Assembly (NCBI GenBank): GCA_947359465.1
Contig: OX375881.1
Location: 123,577,967-123,641,966, forward strand
Source: Metellina segmentata
Taxonomy: Eukaryota > Arthropoda > Arachnida > Araneae > Tetragnathidae
Direction of reading: 5' to 3'
DNA: 64,000 nucleotides
Position numbers and translations under genes: made by a program. Shown here piece by piece: positions 30,370 to 40,819 of the stretch; position 1 is the stretch's first letter; every line of letters starts with the position of its first letter. Under the pieces are notes generated by a model. The model had not been told where the DNA came from, made no database searches, and worked only from the letters and a program-made list of their open reading frames with translations.

Positions 30370-32340
30370 TTAAGGAAATCCACTTAAACCAAAAAGGAAA
30401 ATATGCCCAATTCCGCACCCCAACCTTTCGTCAGATTTACCCTAAAGCACGAAACTCCAACCAAGCGTTTTGAAACAAAATTGTTTTCCAGATACTTGTT
30501 TCCGTTTCGAAATTGAATAAGAAAGTTCTCCTTTTAATGCCCCCAAACATTTCGGAAGGAGCTGTTAAGCGTTCTCTAAATCCATCATGCTTTTCCATTT
30601 TCCCGAAAATAGAACTTAGTTGCGTGATTTATCGCCACAAATATTGGACAGAACTATCTATCATTCCACTCTAAGAGGATTACTTCGGACTCAACAAGGC
30701 GTTTTCTCTCGTCGCTCGGCTTTTTATCTTGAAACATTCTTGATGGAATTTACGCTTTCAGTGCCTCACGTACATAAATAACTAAAAAGTATACATTTCT
30801 ATAAATAAAGTTTCAAAAATATCGTTACGCTTCTTGTTTGATACGACATGGAACTATTTGAGTAGATAGATAGCAAAATTCATTAATAAACCACGATAGC
30901 ATAACGAAATTATAAGTTTTCATACCAAATCGCTTGCCCTGATTAAGCGAGCCGAGTCTCCACAAATACCAACCTAACGACCAACAAGGATTAGCCAGGC
31001 GCGTGTGTGGTAATGTTGTTTATAGACCCTTCTATTGGGATGAGTTGCAAACGCTCGTCCCGATTGGTGTGCTCGATAGAATTGCATCGCAAAACCCAAG
31101 TGTTTATTTATTTCAAAGTAATAAAGTTTAAATGAAAGAAGGAATTTCAGCAAGTACTTGAAGAAAAATGGTGTTAGTGTGTTGTGTTTTAAGAATGTGT
31201 TTAACCATTCAAATGGCATAAAATAAGGAGCGTTTTCGACCTATTATGTTTTCTTTTTTTCCCGAAAAGGCAAGAGTGCTTCATAAGCGCAAAAGAACAT
31301 ATGTGTTGTATAAGGTGAGGGTAGGGTTGACGATTCCACCAGCAGTAAGTGGTTCAGAAAGTTTCTAAGCGATCTAAGGGTTGCACTACTAGTTTGGGTC
31401 ACGTGATCCTGGCACAAAAAGTTTTTATTACTCACTCTACTTTATATTTCCTCTGTGAGTTCAACAGGTGATGGATTTTAATAATAATTATGATCTGGCA
31501 TTCGTAGTGATTCAGAAATAACTGCACACCCTAGTTACATACGTTTCATAGTCTGCACCTGTAGTCGTAGAACTCAAACTGAAAGCTATAAAGTAGTAGA
31601 ACTCAAACTAATTCTGTGTTTAAGAGAACTTTTACATTTAATGCTTATTTCACGGCTGGAGAATTCCGAAATGTAAGCGGCTTGTCAAAAATACTATCGT
31701 AATACCGTACAACTATTTCCTGATTCGCAAATGCTCAACTCTACAAATAGCCAAATAAAAAATATATTTTTTAATTTTTATTCAACTCGAAAAACAATTG
31801 TTTTGATGTGAACCAAGCAATCTATTAATTGGAAGTGGGATTATCGTTCAAATCGCACCGCTGATAGTGAAATGGTATTACCGGGTTTATGTAACGTAGA
31901 TTTTGAATGAGAAAATGAAGATGAAATCTAGTTTGATACCTCAATAAATCGCACTCCTCCCAAATGAACATTGATTGCATTACCAGACAAGGCCCCTTTG
32001 TTTACCAGGCCTATTAACCTCCTCCATTGGAATGGATGCGGTTATTACTTCGCTTTCGTTCATTAATGCGATTAAGCGAACGATAGGAGCTGCGATCAGA
32101 ATGTGCCGGACCATAAAGATTCGTAAATTTGTTATGGCAACAGTTCGGTGTTAACGACCGTCGAGTTGCGTAAATAGATAAATGGAATACGTTGTGGACT
32201 CAGAATTTGATTTGATTGTTTTTTAAACTGATAACGCTTCTCGGTAGAAACGTAGTTAGAGTTAGAGTTTGAGACATGGGGACTCTGACGCTACCCTCTG
32301 TCTAAAACAAAATTTACGTCTTCTTACCTCTAGGTGGTTT
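30370..32340. other. No gene seen, about 2 kb
   Basis: Short ORFs only. Around 31090-31280 there is weak similarity (AAAACCCAAGTGTT, AAAATAAGGAG, GACCTATTATG) to the flanks of the Harbinger MITE at 25145-25745, so part is an older dispersed repeat. Confidence 0.4.
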
Positions 32341-32344
32341 TTGA

Positions 32345-32550
32345 GGTCATCCTGGCTCAGTGGGCACTCTGCGCTAGCAACATGCGAGTTGTAGACGGGA
32401 CAGGTTCGAAACCTGTCATTTCCATTCCTCCCTGGGTCTATTTTTCTCTTCTGTGTCAGTAAAACTTTCATTCTGTGGATGTCTATTACTTGATATTGTA
32501 TGTCTTGTGTCTGACGCAGCATGGCCAAATATGACCAATCCAACCAGGTG
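32345..32550 (+). mobile_element. SINE-2, best copy
   Basis: The tRNA-like head has A box TGGCTCAGTGGG and B box GGTTCGAAACCTG. It is followed by TCTCTTCTGTGTCAGTAAAA, TTCATTCTGTGGATGTC, TATTACTTGATATTG and GTCTGACGCAGCATGGCC. This defines the second SINE family. Confidence 0.65.
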
Positions 32551-32552
32551 AT

Positions 32553-32800
32553 TTCGTATAGATATCTCGTACATCTAGATATTAACAGTTTTCCCATTTT
32601 CCTGATGACTAGATACCTTGCCCAACGTAGATCAGACAAAAATTTTCAATTTTCCTCATGACTAGATATTTTGTTCCTCTAAATCAAGCCAATTGTTTCA
32701 TAATGACAAGATCTGGTCAGTTTTCCTCCAAAGACGAGATAACTCGTTCGTCAAGTTTAGGTCAGTTTCTCAAGATCTGGTCATGAAATTGCTTTCTTTT
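32553..32800 (+). repeat. 43-bp family, longest block (4-5 diverged units)
   Basis: ATATCTCGTACATCTAGATA, GACTAGATACCTTGCCCAAC, GACTAGATATTTTGTTCCTC, GACAAGATCTGGTCAGTTTT and GACGAGATAACTCGTTCGTC are spaced roughly 45-60 bp apart and separated by AGTTTTCC-type linkers. Confidence 0.5.
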
Positions 32801-32827
32801 TAAGGTTGGGCTATTACACCTTACTAA

Positions 32828-33547
32828 GGCCCGGAATACACATCTAATTTTTCAATGTGCGGCGCCGCTGCGGCGACGAAGCCCAACTATGCACACATAA
32901 CCGTAAAATGACGCAAGTACTCTTTACGCGTCATTTCCGAAATAAATCTATCGAAGAAAACGGGTTTATTTCGCTTACTTGGTGTACAAAATAGACGTTA
33001 CTGGATACATCCATTCTTTGATCTCACCGATCATTTTAAAACAAGTTACGTCAGACCGGAGAAGCGTGTACGGCGAGCTACGGGGCCGGTGGAAACTGCG
33101 GTAGAAATTGCTCGTAAGTTGGACGTGCGTCGCCGCAGCGGTGCCGGAGGTATATCTGCACTACTCTATTTGATCTAAGCCTGGTGCACACATCTGATTT
33201 TTCAAAGTGCGGCGCCGCTGCGGCTTCGAAACCAAACTATGTACGCATACTCGTGATATGACACAGGTACTGATTTCGCGCCATATGCGATAAATATTCT
33301 ATGGAAAAAACGTGTGTATTTCGCTTACTTAGTGTAAAAGAAGTATATTTGGAAACTAAATAGACGTTACTGGATACAACCATTTATTAATTATATTTAT
33401 ATTCCGTTTATCATGAAAACAAGGAACTTGAGACCGGAGAAGCGTGTGCAGCGAGCTGCGGCGCCGTGGGGAACTGCGGTACAAATTGCACGCGCGTCGC
33501 CGCAGCGGTGCCGTACTTTGAAAAACCGGAAATGTGCACTGGGGGCC
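32828..33547. mobile_element. Harbinger-like MITE dimer with TAA duplication
   Basis: The outer ends GGCCCGGAATACACATC and GTGCACTGGGGGCC are flanked by TAA at 32825-32827 and 33548-33550. Inside are two head-to-tail copies of the 25210 MITE. The first loses its right end near 33178 and runs into a new left end, GCCTGGTGCACACATCTG, at 33179. Both carry CGGCGCCGCTGCGGC. Confidence 0.7.
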
Positions 33548-33550
33548 TAA

Positions 33551-33880
33551 GGTTGCGTTGTTCCAGTGTGACTTCAATGGAACTTCTCACCTTTTAAAGG
33601 GGGTGGCGGGAGCTCTGTTGAAAACGGATGAGCAACAGGACGGTTGCGAGTTCGAAACTCGGCCAAACCAAAGACCGTCGTGTAAACGGGGGATGATGCA
33701 TTTTAAGCTTTTTGTGACTTCATGTTGGTCAAGTTTTGAAGTTTGGAAAATGGACGAAAGATCAGGTGCTCATCTCATCATCTCACCATAGTATTACAAG
33801 GTGTTGTCCTTGGAACGTTTCCTTCGGGAATGATCCCGAATCGTTGCTAATAGCCTATTGTGTTGCTATTGTGTGACATA
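33551..33880 (+). mobile_element. SINE-1 tail followed by a near-complete SINE-1
   Basis: 33551-33590 resembles the end of a copy (TTCCAGTGTGACTTCAATGG). From about 33605 a full copy follows: GGACGGTTGCGAGTTCGAAA, AAAGACCGTCGTGTAAACGG, GGTGTTGTCCTTGGAACG, CCTATTGTGTTGCTATTG. Confidence 0.65.
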
Positions 33881-33904
33881 ATCACCTTTTTTTTTTTACT
33901 ATCA

Positions 33905-34186
33905 ATAGTGACAGAGGGATGCAGACCACCATTTGCAGATTCGCTACCGGACACTTAAAGTGTCTTACTTTTATCCAGGGGCAAAAATCATATCTTACCT
34001 GCTCCAAATTCAGTTCTGCGGAAGCCACTCCTAACCATCTATTGAATTGCCTGGGGCTTGCCAAAGAAGATATCTATAACAATCATTTGCTTGTATATGA
34101 CTTCATCGTGATTTTTGCTCTCTTGGACTTGGTCTACCGGCGGCTAGACCAAGTCACACAGAGAGGAAGCTATAACATTTATAGCT
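33905..34186 (+). pseudogene. C-terminal end of a non-LTR retrotransposon polyprotein
   Basis: The frame QTTICRFATGHLKCLTF, YLTCSKFSSAEAT, NHLLNCLGLAKEDIYN, LLVYDFIVIFALLDLV has the layout of the extreme C-terminus of RNase H-bearing LINE ORF2 proteins, where a CxxC...H...C zinc-binding core precedes a final DLV. Here the second Cys is Phe (CSKF). Everything upstream (endonuclease, reverse transcriptase, RNase H) is gone, as expected of 5' truncation. Clade not decided; the element is unrelated to the CR1-like LINE at the window start. Confidence 0.55.
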
Positions 34187-34189
34187 AGA

Positions 34190-35220
34190 TACGTTTTGCT
34201 AATTTTAAAAATCCTTTAAATTTTGTTTTTTTGTAAATTTTAGAAAAGTTTAGTTTTTTTAAACTCTTTTCCCTCAAATTTAATTTTTTAAACATCCTCA
34301 GTATGAGAGGGAAGTTTAGTCTAAACCAAGAGTCGACAAACTTCATTAACCGTCGATCCCTCCAAGAAATTGTTGACTTTTTATCGACACCTCTATTTTT
34401 GTAATTATGACAGGACAAGCGAAAAGACTCTTATATGAGTATTTAGATTGTTTATTTTATAGTTACAATAGTTATTTTATATGTTGTGCGTGCGTGTGTG
34501 TTTGTCTTTTTGACAAGTTGAGCAATGTTGGGCCTTAATCGACATGTAATTATGCAGGGTAACCTGTAAAGTCCTTTTAAGCCCTTTAATTTTAAAACCC
34601 CGTTTCGTAGAGTCAAGGTAGTAACGTGTACCTACAGTAAAGTGACCATGCTGAATTTATTGAGACATTTTACAGCGCTCCTAGCGGTGAAAAAAGGAAA
34701 TTTTAAAAAAATTACTCGAAAACTAAAGGTGATTTGCCAAAAAGTTTAATTAGAAAAATGTACGCAATACAATAATAAAGGTACAGAAAAAAAATTTCAT
34801 TGAGTTATCTGTAAAACTGGCGGAGATATTCGCGATTGAAATTTGAACTTTTCCACGCCTTGAAAAGGGGGCCGTCCTGAAATTGAAAAACGTGTTCTCC
34901 GGTGTTATCATTCAGTTTTTCTGAGTTAAGTAACGACGAATTTAAATTCAAACAACAGGGAAAGTAAAAAAAAAGGTAAATAAAAAAAACATCTGAAAAA
35001 CGTACTCCGGAAAATAAAAAAAACTGACTATCCGAAATCACAATTTTCGCGCAATAACTAATATGCACGATTAAAAACCTCTCGGCTATACAACCGAACA
35101 AAGACTTACTATTTAATAATTTTATCCGGATTAACTTTGTGTGAGATGCGAATATGTCAGAAGCAAATGCGCGTTATTCAGTGTGGCACATTGGAAAAGT
35201 TAAAGACACAGATGAGCAAC
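34190..35220. other. No gene seen
   Basis: A/T-homopolymer-rich sequence. Nothing recognised apart from an imperfect GT-rich run at about 34480-34505. Confidence 0.4.
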
Positions 35221-35249
35221 AGCAAGAAATTTAATGGTAAACAAAAAAC

Positions 35250-36326
35250 ATAGCCAGTGTGTTCAAAAAAGTCCCCATCGACTACAATACACATTTGTAT
35301 TCGATCAAGCACGCCGGCGTGCACATTCCTTATCATCTGTAGTGTGGCAGTAGCGCAGCTATCGATGATACGCTGCCGCAGATCCAGCAAACTTGTCAGC
35401 GGAGTCTCAAACACCCAATCTTTGATGTAACCCTGAGGAAGAAACTGAGTGGGGTTAGATCTGGTGATCATGTAGGCCATTCAACACAGTCACCGTATCC
35501 TATTGCCTGTTTTCCAAATCTGTTCTTAAGAAACTGTCGTACTACGTGAGGGTTTGTGCGGCGGGGCGCCATTATGTTGGAATCACAAGGAAGAGAAGAA
35601 CGCCAGAGGAATATCATCAATAAAGTCAGGTAAACCATCATGTAACAGCTAAAGATATTTCGGTCCATTTAGTGAACCGTCATAGAACACGGGTCCTATT
35701 AGACGATCCTTCGAAATTCCGCACCACACATTCGTGGACCACTGCACCTGCTGCCTGACGGAAACTCCCCATGAGGGATTTTCTAGAGCCCAGAAATGGG
35801 TACTGCGTTGGTTCAGCATCCCGTTTCGTAGCCTCGTCCGTACCATAATATATTGGGGAAGCTAACCTCAAATTCGTTCAATGCGCAATTGCACCAGTCA
35901 AAGCGTCGCTGATTGTCTCCCGATAACAATCTTTGTTGATGAATTGCATGATAGGGATATGCACCTTTGTCGTGCAGTATTCGTCATACTTGGCTTTGTA
36001 TTACGCCAGTCTGGTTGCTGATTTGTCTAATACTGATGTGGGATGGGCTAAGGCGTACGCAAGTATGTCTTCTGCTGATATTCTGCTAGACATACGTTGT
36101 CTGCCCGAACGAGGTCGACTTCGAGGGCTGCCTCTCTGAGACGTCGAAAAACGTTTCCAATGGTTGCCGAAGTTGGATGTGGATCATTTAAAAACCGAAT
36201 GACATACGTCTGTGCAGCCTGGACTGCATTGCGTTGGAATTCGCCATAGAGAAGCACCATCTCACAATACTGACGATTAGTGAAAGTCTCCATTTCGTCA
36301 CAGCGTACTGAATGAAATAAGAACAC
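35250..36326 (-). pseudogene. DUF4817-type DDE transposase relic
   Basis: The minus strand begins TFTNRQYCEMVLLYGEF, then RNAVQAAQTYVIRF and NDPHPTSATIGNVFRRL, the N-terminal helix-turn-helix of this family. After decay it resumes with GTDEA (first Asp), LRNGMLNQRSTHFWALENP, VQWSTNVWCGI, LIGPVFYDGSLNGPKYL, FQHNGAPPHK, and finally LLDLRQRIIDSCATATLQM and RIQMCIVVDGDFFEH. The conserved Asp of FQHDGAPAH has become Asn. Several frameshifts and stops. Terminal repeats of the host element were not found. Confidence 0.75.
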
Positions 36327-36704
36327 CAGCTTATGCGGTTTTTATCTGATAGATAAAGGTTGACGAAACAATGTGGATTTGCATACATACGAAACCGCAG
36401 TAAATGTCCACTGTTTTGAACCAGATCGTGGGCATGGTGGAAACTTTGGTTCCTGTTTTAATCTACAAATTTCGTTTTCAATTTTATACGAACGTTTAAT
36501 TCACGCTTTCATCTTATTCGTCTACAAATAAATTTTAAGTTTTACTGTTGCTGCAGATCTGCCAATCATCCACTGAACGACATGCATTTGTTTCTGACAT
36601 TTTCTCGTCCGCGTAAAGTTTATCAGGGAAGAGGAAAGTTTTTCTAATTTTCTTCGTACTGGATCTACACAACGGGCTATTGGAAACGGTGCAGAGAATA
36701 AATC
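36327..36704. other. No gene seen
   Basis: AT-rich spacer between a transposase relic and a SINE. Confidence 0.35.
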
Positions 36705-36912
36705 TTGAAAGAAAAATCCGAGGACAAACTGTGTAGTTTGGAACCACGGTCAAATAGCGCAGTAGCGCCTGACAATCTCCGCAATTCCACATTACACCAA
36801 TGCGAGGACTTAAGAGGCCACAACGGATTATACGCGCACCAAGCCCCTTTTTTACCTTTCGGTATTTGGATGGAACATCCAGGGCGACGTTAATTGAAAT
36901 ACCTATCTACTT
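36705..36912 (-). mobile_element. SINE-1 pieces, minus body then plus tail
   Basis: 36705-36830 is the reverse body (AAAAATCCGAGGACAAACTG, GAACCACGGTCAAATAGC). 36868-36912 is a plus-strand tail (AGGGCGACGTTAATTGAAAT, ACCTATCTACTTACC). Confidence 0.55.
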
Positions 36913-37036
36913 ACCTTTAACAATACGATTTCAAACTTTCAAAATTTGGTAGGAGAAAATCGTTTTAAATTAAAATATAGCATTAAAATTTGAAACATTT
37001 GAATATTTTTTATCATTTGTTATCGCTTTCATTATA

Positions 37037-37918
37037 CACAGTCCAGTCACATTAATGTGACCACCTGTCAAAAGCCAGAATAACCACCTTTGGCAGAGCA
37101 GACCGCTGCGAGACGTGCTGGATTAGAGTCAATTAGGTTTCTGAAGGTGTTCACTGGGATGGTGAGCTATGCCGACTCCAGTGCCGTGGTTAGCTGCGCT
37201 AGATTACGCGGTTGAGGATCCATGGCAATTGTTGCAGGGTGTTTGCTTTCAGACGTTTCACGCCGTATACGCCAACGTCCATCTGTCATATGGAGCATAA
37301 AACGTGATTCATCGGAAAAAGCTACTTGTCACCACTCTGTGGACGTTGCGGTACTGGCGTGCAAATTCCAGCAGTCAGCATAGGTGCATTAACCATCCGT
37401 CTGCTGTGGAGGCCCATGCGCAGCAACGTTCGCTGAACCGTTGTTGAGGATACACTCTTGATAGCTCCTTAGTTCATCTGGGCGGTCAGTTGCTCAACAG
37501 TTGCACGCCTATTCGCCCGAACGCATATCCGTAGCCTTCGTTCGCCTCTGTCATCTATAGCCCGTGGTGCACCACATGTGCCACGCCGCTGATTTTGGAT
37601 AGTGCTATTTTGCCATGCACGGCAAACCAAGAAAAGCTGCCAAAAGCTTTTACCACGGCGGCACTCGAACAGTTTACAAAATTAGCCGTTTCCGAAATGC
37701 TTCCACCCTTGGCCCGAAAGCCAATAATCATGCCCTTTTGGACGTCGGATAAATTGCTACGTTTCTGCATTACGCCAACGATTGAAATGCTTTCCTATGC
37801 CCTAGGACATCCTTTATATACACTACACTGCAATGTGCTGCCACCTTTTTTTTGTGATTGGTTATTTCACATTGACGTCGAAAGTAGGTGGTGGTCACAT
37901 TAATGTGACTGGACTGTG
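37037..37918 (-). mobile_element. Tc1-like deletion derivative, 882 bp
   Basis: Long terminal repeats CACAGTCCAGTCACATTAAT then GTGACCACC, mirrored at 37889-37918. Flanks are TA (left) and TG (right, probably mutated TA). The inner palindrome CACATTAATGTG is part of both ends. Confidence 0.8.
37068..37770 (-). pseudogene. Tc1 transposase with internal deletion
   Basis: Starts MQKRSNLSDVQKGMIIGFRA, then KGGSISETANFVNCSSAAVV (helix-turn-helix). After frameshifts the minus strand gives VAFSDESRFMLHMTDGRWRI (first Asp) and RRETSESKHPATI. It then jumps directly to MDPQPRNLAQLTTALESA, IPVNTFRNLIDS and AKGGYSGF with a stop at 37068. The block with the second Asp and the Glu, which the family normally has between PATI and MDPQPRN, is absent. 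The element is non-autonomous. Confidence 0.75.
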
Positions 37919-38149
37919 TGCATCCCTTTTCGGAAGCATTGTCGTTTTTGGACATAGTGCCATAAAACTTAACCCCATAATTAAGATTACCTAGTCATCC
38001 ATTTCAAGCCAACATTAAAATAATAATTTTTTCAATCAATTCAATTATTTGGTATGTTGAATGTCATATTTTAAAATCATTTTCTTTTTTGATATCATCT
38101 ATCCATCGTTTCAATTTCATTGATAATTTCCTTTGTCCAACATTTTTTA

Positions 38150-38525
38150 ATCGGTTTCTGTAGCAAAACACCGGCGGTTTTCTTTTCTCCCTCCCAATCG
38201 GAACGAAGAATTCTTGATCAGCTGTTTCCGAGGATAAATGTTCGTGCTCTCTTCTACGCATGCGCCCCGTTTAAAGTGCTATCGTCTGTTCTGTTAGGAA
38301 GCGTTAGGGCAATAGTTATGTTGTCTATTTGGAAATGTGTACCGTCTTTGTTTTTGTCTAAATAAATGTCATGGTACCCCACGTCACACGCTTGCACTTT
38401 TTAAACGGGTTACATGCAATGAAGAGAACATAACGTATGTCCTTGGAAACAGCTGATAATCAGTTCCTCGTTCCGATTGGGGAGGAGAGAAGATAAACAC
38501 TTGCCCTGCTAGTTTTATAATTTTT
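38150..38525. mobile_element. Foldback element, ~130-bp arms
   Basis: Left arm CCCTCCCAATCGGAACGAAG and GATCAGCTGTTTCCGAGGA are mirrored by TCCTTGGAAACAGCTGATAA and CTCGTTCCGATTGGGGAGGA. The loop of about 100 bp has no coding content. Confidence 0.6.
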
Positions 38526-38571
38526 TAAAGAATCTACACTTTTGATTCACTATCCCTTGTATTGGGTTGAT

Positions 38572-38980
38572 GTAAAAATTCGTCCTGTTTGAAGAAAAAT
38601 TGTTTTATTTATTAAAAATTAGATTTAATCAAGACCAAACCTGCCGCTCTGTTCTATGACCTTTGACCATCTATCCGGTAGATGCTTTCATACCCTCACT
38701 TGTACAAGTTCTGAGGTTTCTGGCAAAAGAACTGATCCAGGTGGCGAAACTTTTTGAACAACATTTATTATGTCGTAAATGCTCCCTATTTCCTGCCAGT
38801 TTTAATGCTTAACTCGATTTAAAAAACACTACCGAATAACACAACTTTTTTCCCAAGTACACGCTGAATTTACTTCGGTCGAACATCAAAACTTTACACA
38901 CGTTATGTAGATAAAACTTCCGTTTTGCGTAGCAATGCCATCAAATGCCAAAAACGGGATGAATTTTTGCATCAACCCGA
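38572..38980. mobile_element. Mariner-type MITE, 409 bp
   Basis: Ends TTGGGTTGATGTAAAAATTC and TCGGGTTGATGCAAAAATTC (inverted) are flanked by TA on both sides (38570-38571, 38981-38982). They resemble mariner terminal repeats of the TTAGGTTGGTGCAAAA type. No transposase frame. Confidence 0.65.
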
Positions 38981-38989
38981 TAATTTTTC

Positions 38990-40170
38990 GTTCAGTATTA
39001 CTTTTGGTCAGTTGTCTTTCCAGTTCTTTCGAGTGTGTTTTCCTCTGTAAATGGAGAGAGAGAGAGGGGATAAAAATTTCGCAGACTTTCCACAGCCGAA
39101 GCAAATTTTAAATCCGTATAACTGGACTGCAGAACGAAATTGGTCTCAAACGAAAGCTAACGTCGGGGTCTGTCGATTTCAGACATTAGAAGTGAAATCG
39201 AATATTTTTGGTATTGAAATCTCAGTTGAAATTGTTTTTTTCTACTTTCATAATGTCAGCATATGCACAAATTCTAAAACTCCGATATAACCAAACAATT
39301 CTTGAACATAACTGATAAGTTTGGAACAGACACCAGAGGTTGGCTACTACATTGCAGTTTTCGACACAAAGCAACACCTGCAACGTTAAATCACGACCAT
39401 TTTTATCAAACCAAATGTAGCATTTTCTAGCATCGTTCTAAAGCTTATATTTCTTTAAATAAAGTATCATACTTATATCAACACAAGAAACACAAACAAG
39501 AATGTTAGGGCTATCTTGAGAAAATGCTCTATCTATTTAGGTTCCAAAGTAAAATTAAGTGAATCCGAAAAGAATATTCAATATATACCATCGGAGATTT
39601 CGTTTCAGCATCCGTCCATAACCGATTCAACAGATCACTCCATCAGCGAATCAATTTCGAAAAGAAGAGAGTCGGGTTTTTAACCACCCCAGTGCGCTAT
39701 TCAAACTGCATCATCTGGATCTTTTATGGCAGTATCTGGAATATGTTTCCGCCTCTAATTTATTCGCCCGGAGGTATGGATTGTCCTCGTTTCTGTCTCA
39801 TGCAGTTGGAGAGGACTAGAAAAGATAAAGAAGTCTGGGAAAAGAATATCTGCTCAGAATACGGGGAGTTGGTAATGTCCGAGGAAGTGTTACATCTTGA
39901 CGTGGAACTTTTTGTTCAGGACTGTTGTAAATGGCGTTTGCTGTTCGAACTTACTTTCTTCTACGTTTTGATTGGTACGATTGTATTGTAAAAAACTGTT
40001 TTTTACCCTACATTTGAAGCATTTGCCCAAATAGCTGTGTGCGAATATCTAAAAATTGGAATTTCAATGGAATAATGATCTTTATGTGTTCCAAAGGAAA
40101 CAATTCCATGGTATTATGGGTCAGCATCTAACACCTTGAAATAGCACTTACGGGTGTGGAGATAGTTGAA
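38990..40170. other. No gene seen
   Basis: A 99-codon frame at 39692-39991 contains RTRKDKEVWEKNICSEYGEL after an acceptor-like TTTCTGTCTCATGCAG. I cannot assign it, and the rest is AT-rich spacer. Confidence 0.35.
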
Positions 40171-40177
40171 TAAACGT

Positions 40178-40250
40178 CGTACTGGAGCATTACAGCGGTC
40201 TGTTGGTGACGGCCGTAATCCAGTCCGAAGGGAATCCCGGTGTGGAATAA
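40178..40250 (-). mobile_element. SINE-1 fragment, minus strand
   Basis: TACTGGAGCATTACAGCGGT, TGGTGACGGCCGTAATCCAG and TCCGAAGGGAAT are the reverse complement of the 3' body. Confidence 0.5.
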
Positions 40251-40649
40251 CGGTCTATGTATAAATACCCAAATCCCGTTACTGCAGTACTACTACTTGT
40301 TAACGGGGATGGTTATGGAACTTCTGGGGAGCCCAGTGCTAGAAGCGATTTGGTCCTCCAATTTATATTAAGACACTATTTTTGTGACCACTTTCTCATC
40401 TCAAAGATTAGTTATCTGTGACATCGACCATTAAGCCGAAAGCTTCATTTAATGACAAAATGCAAAGGTCAACTGGATGGAAAAGTTCAAGGAAAGAAAG
40501 TGTTGATTCATAAAGAAAGCTAATACTATTGGAATGATGCAAAAGTTCGTTTCCTTTTTTTGACAAAAATTGAAGAAAAATTCTTTTATTTACTTAACAT
40601 TGTACACATTTAACAATATGGGGCAACATCTCGTAATTTTGAATCAGTC

Positions 40650-40818
40650 AGATGACGAGGAGAACTTCTGAGCTGACACCCCACTCACCAAACTTCCACT
40701 CTACGCCAACGACAGGATACTTAAGACCACGACAAATTTAACATGCCCAATCCCCTTTGTACACGGCGGTCTTTTGCTGGATTCGAATGCGTAACGCTTT
40801 GGTTGTTCACCCCATTTC
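40650..40818 (-). mobile_element. SINE-1 head and body, minus strand
   Basis: GCTGACACCCCACTCACCAA, TTAAGACCACGACAAATTTA, CCCCTTTGTACACGGCGGTC and GGATTCGAATGCGTAACGC. Confidence 0.65.
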
Positions 40819-40819
40819 A

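Noticed and set aside
32262..32639. 125-codon minus-strand ORF
   Set aside because: It is the antisense of a SINE-2 copy and part of a 43-bp repeat block.
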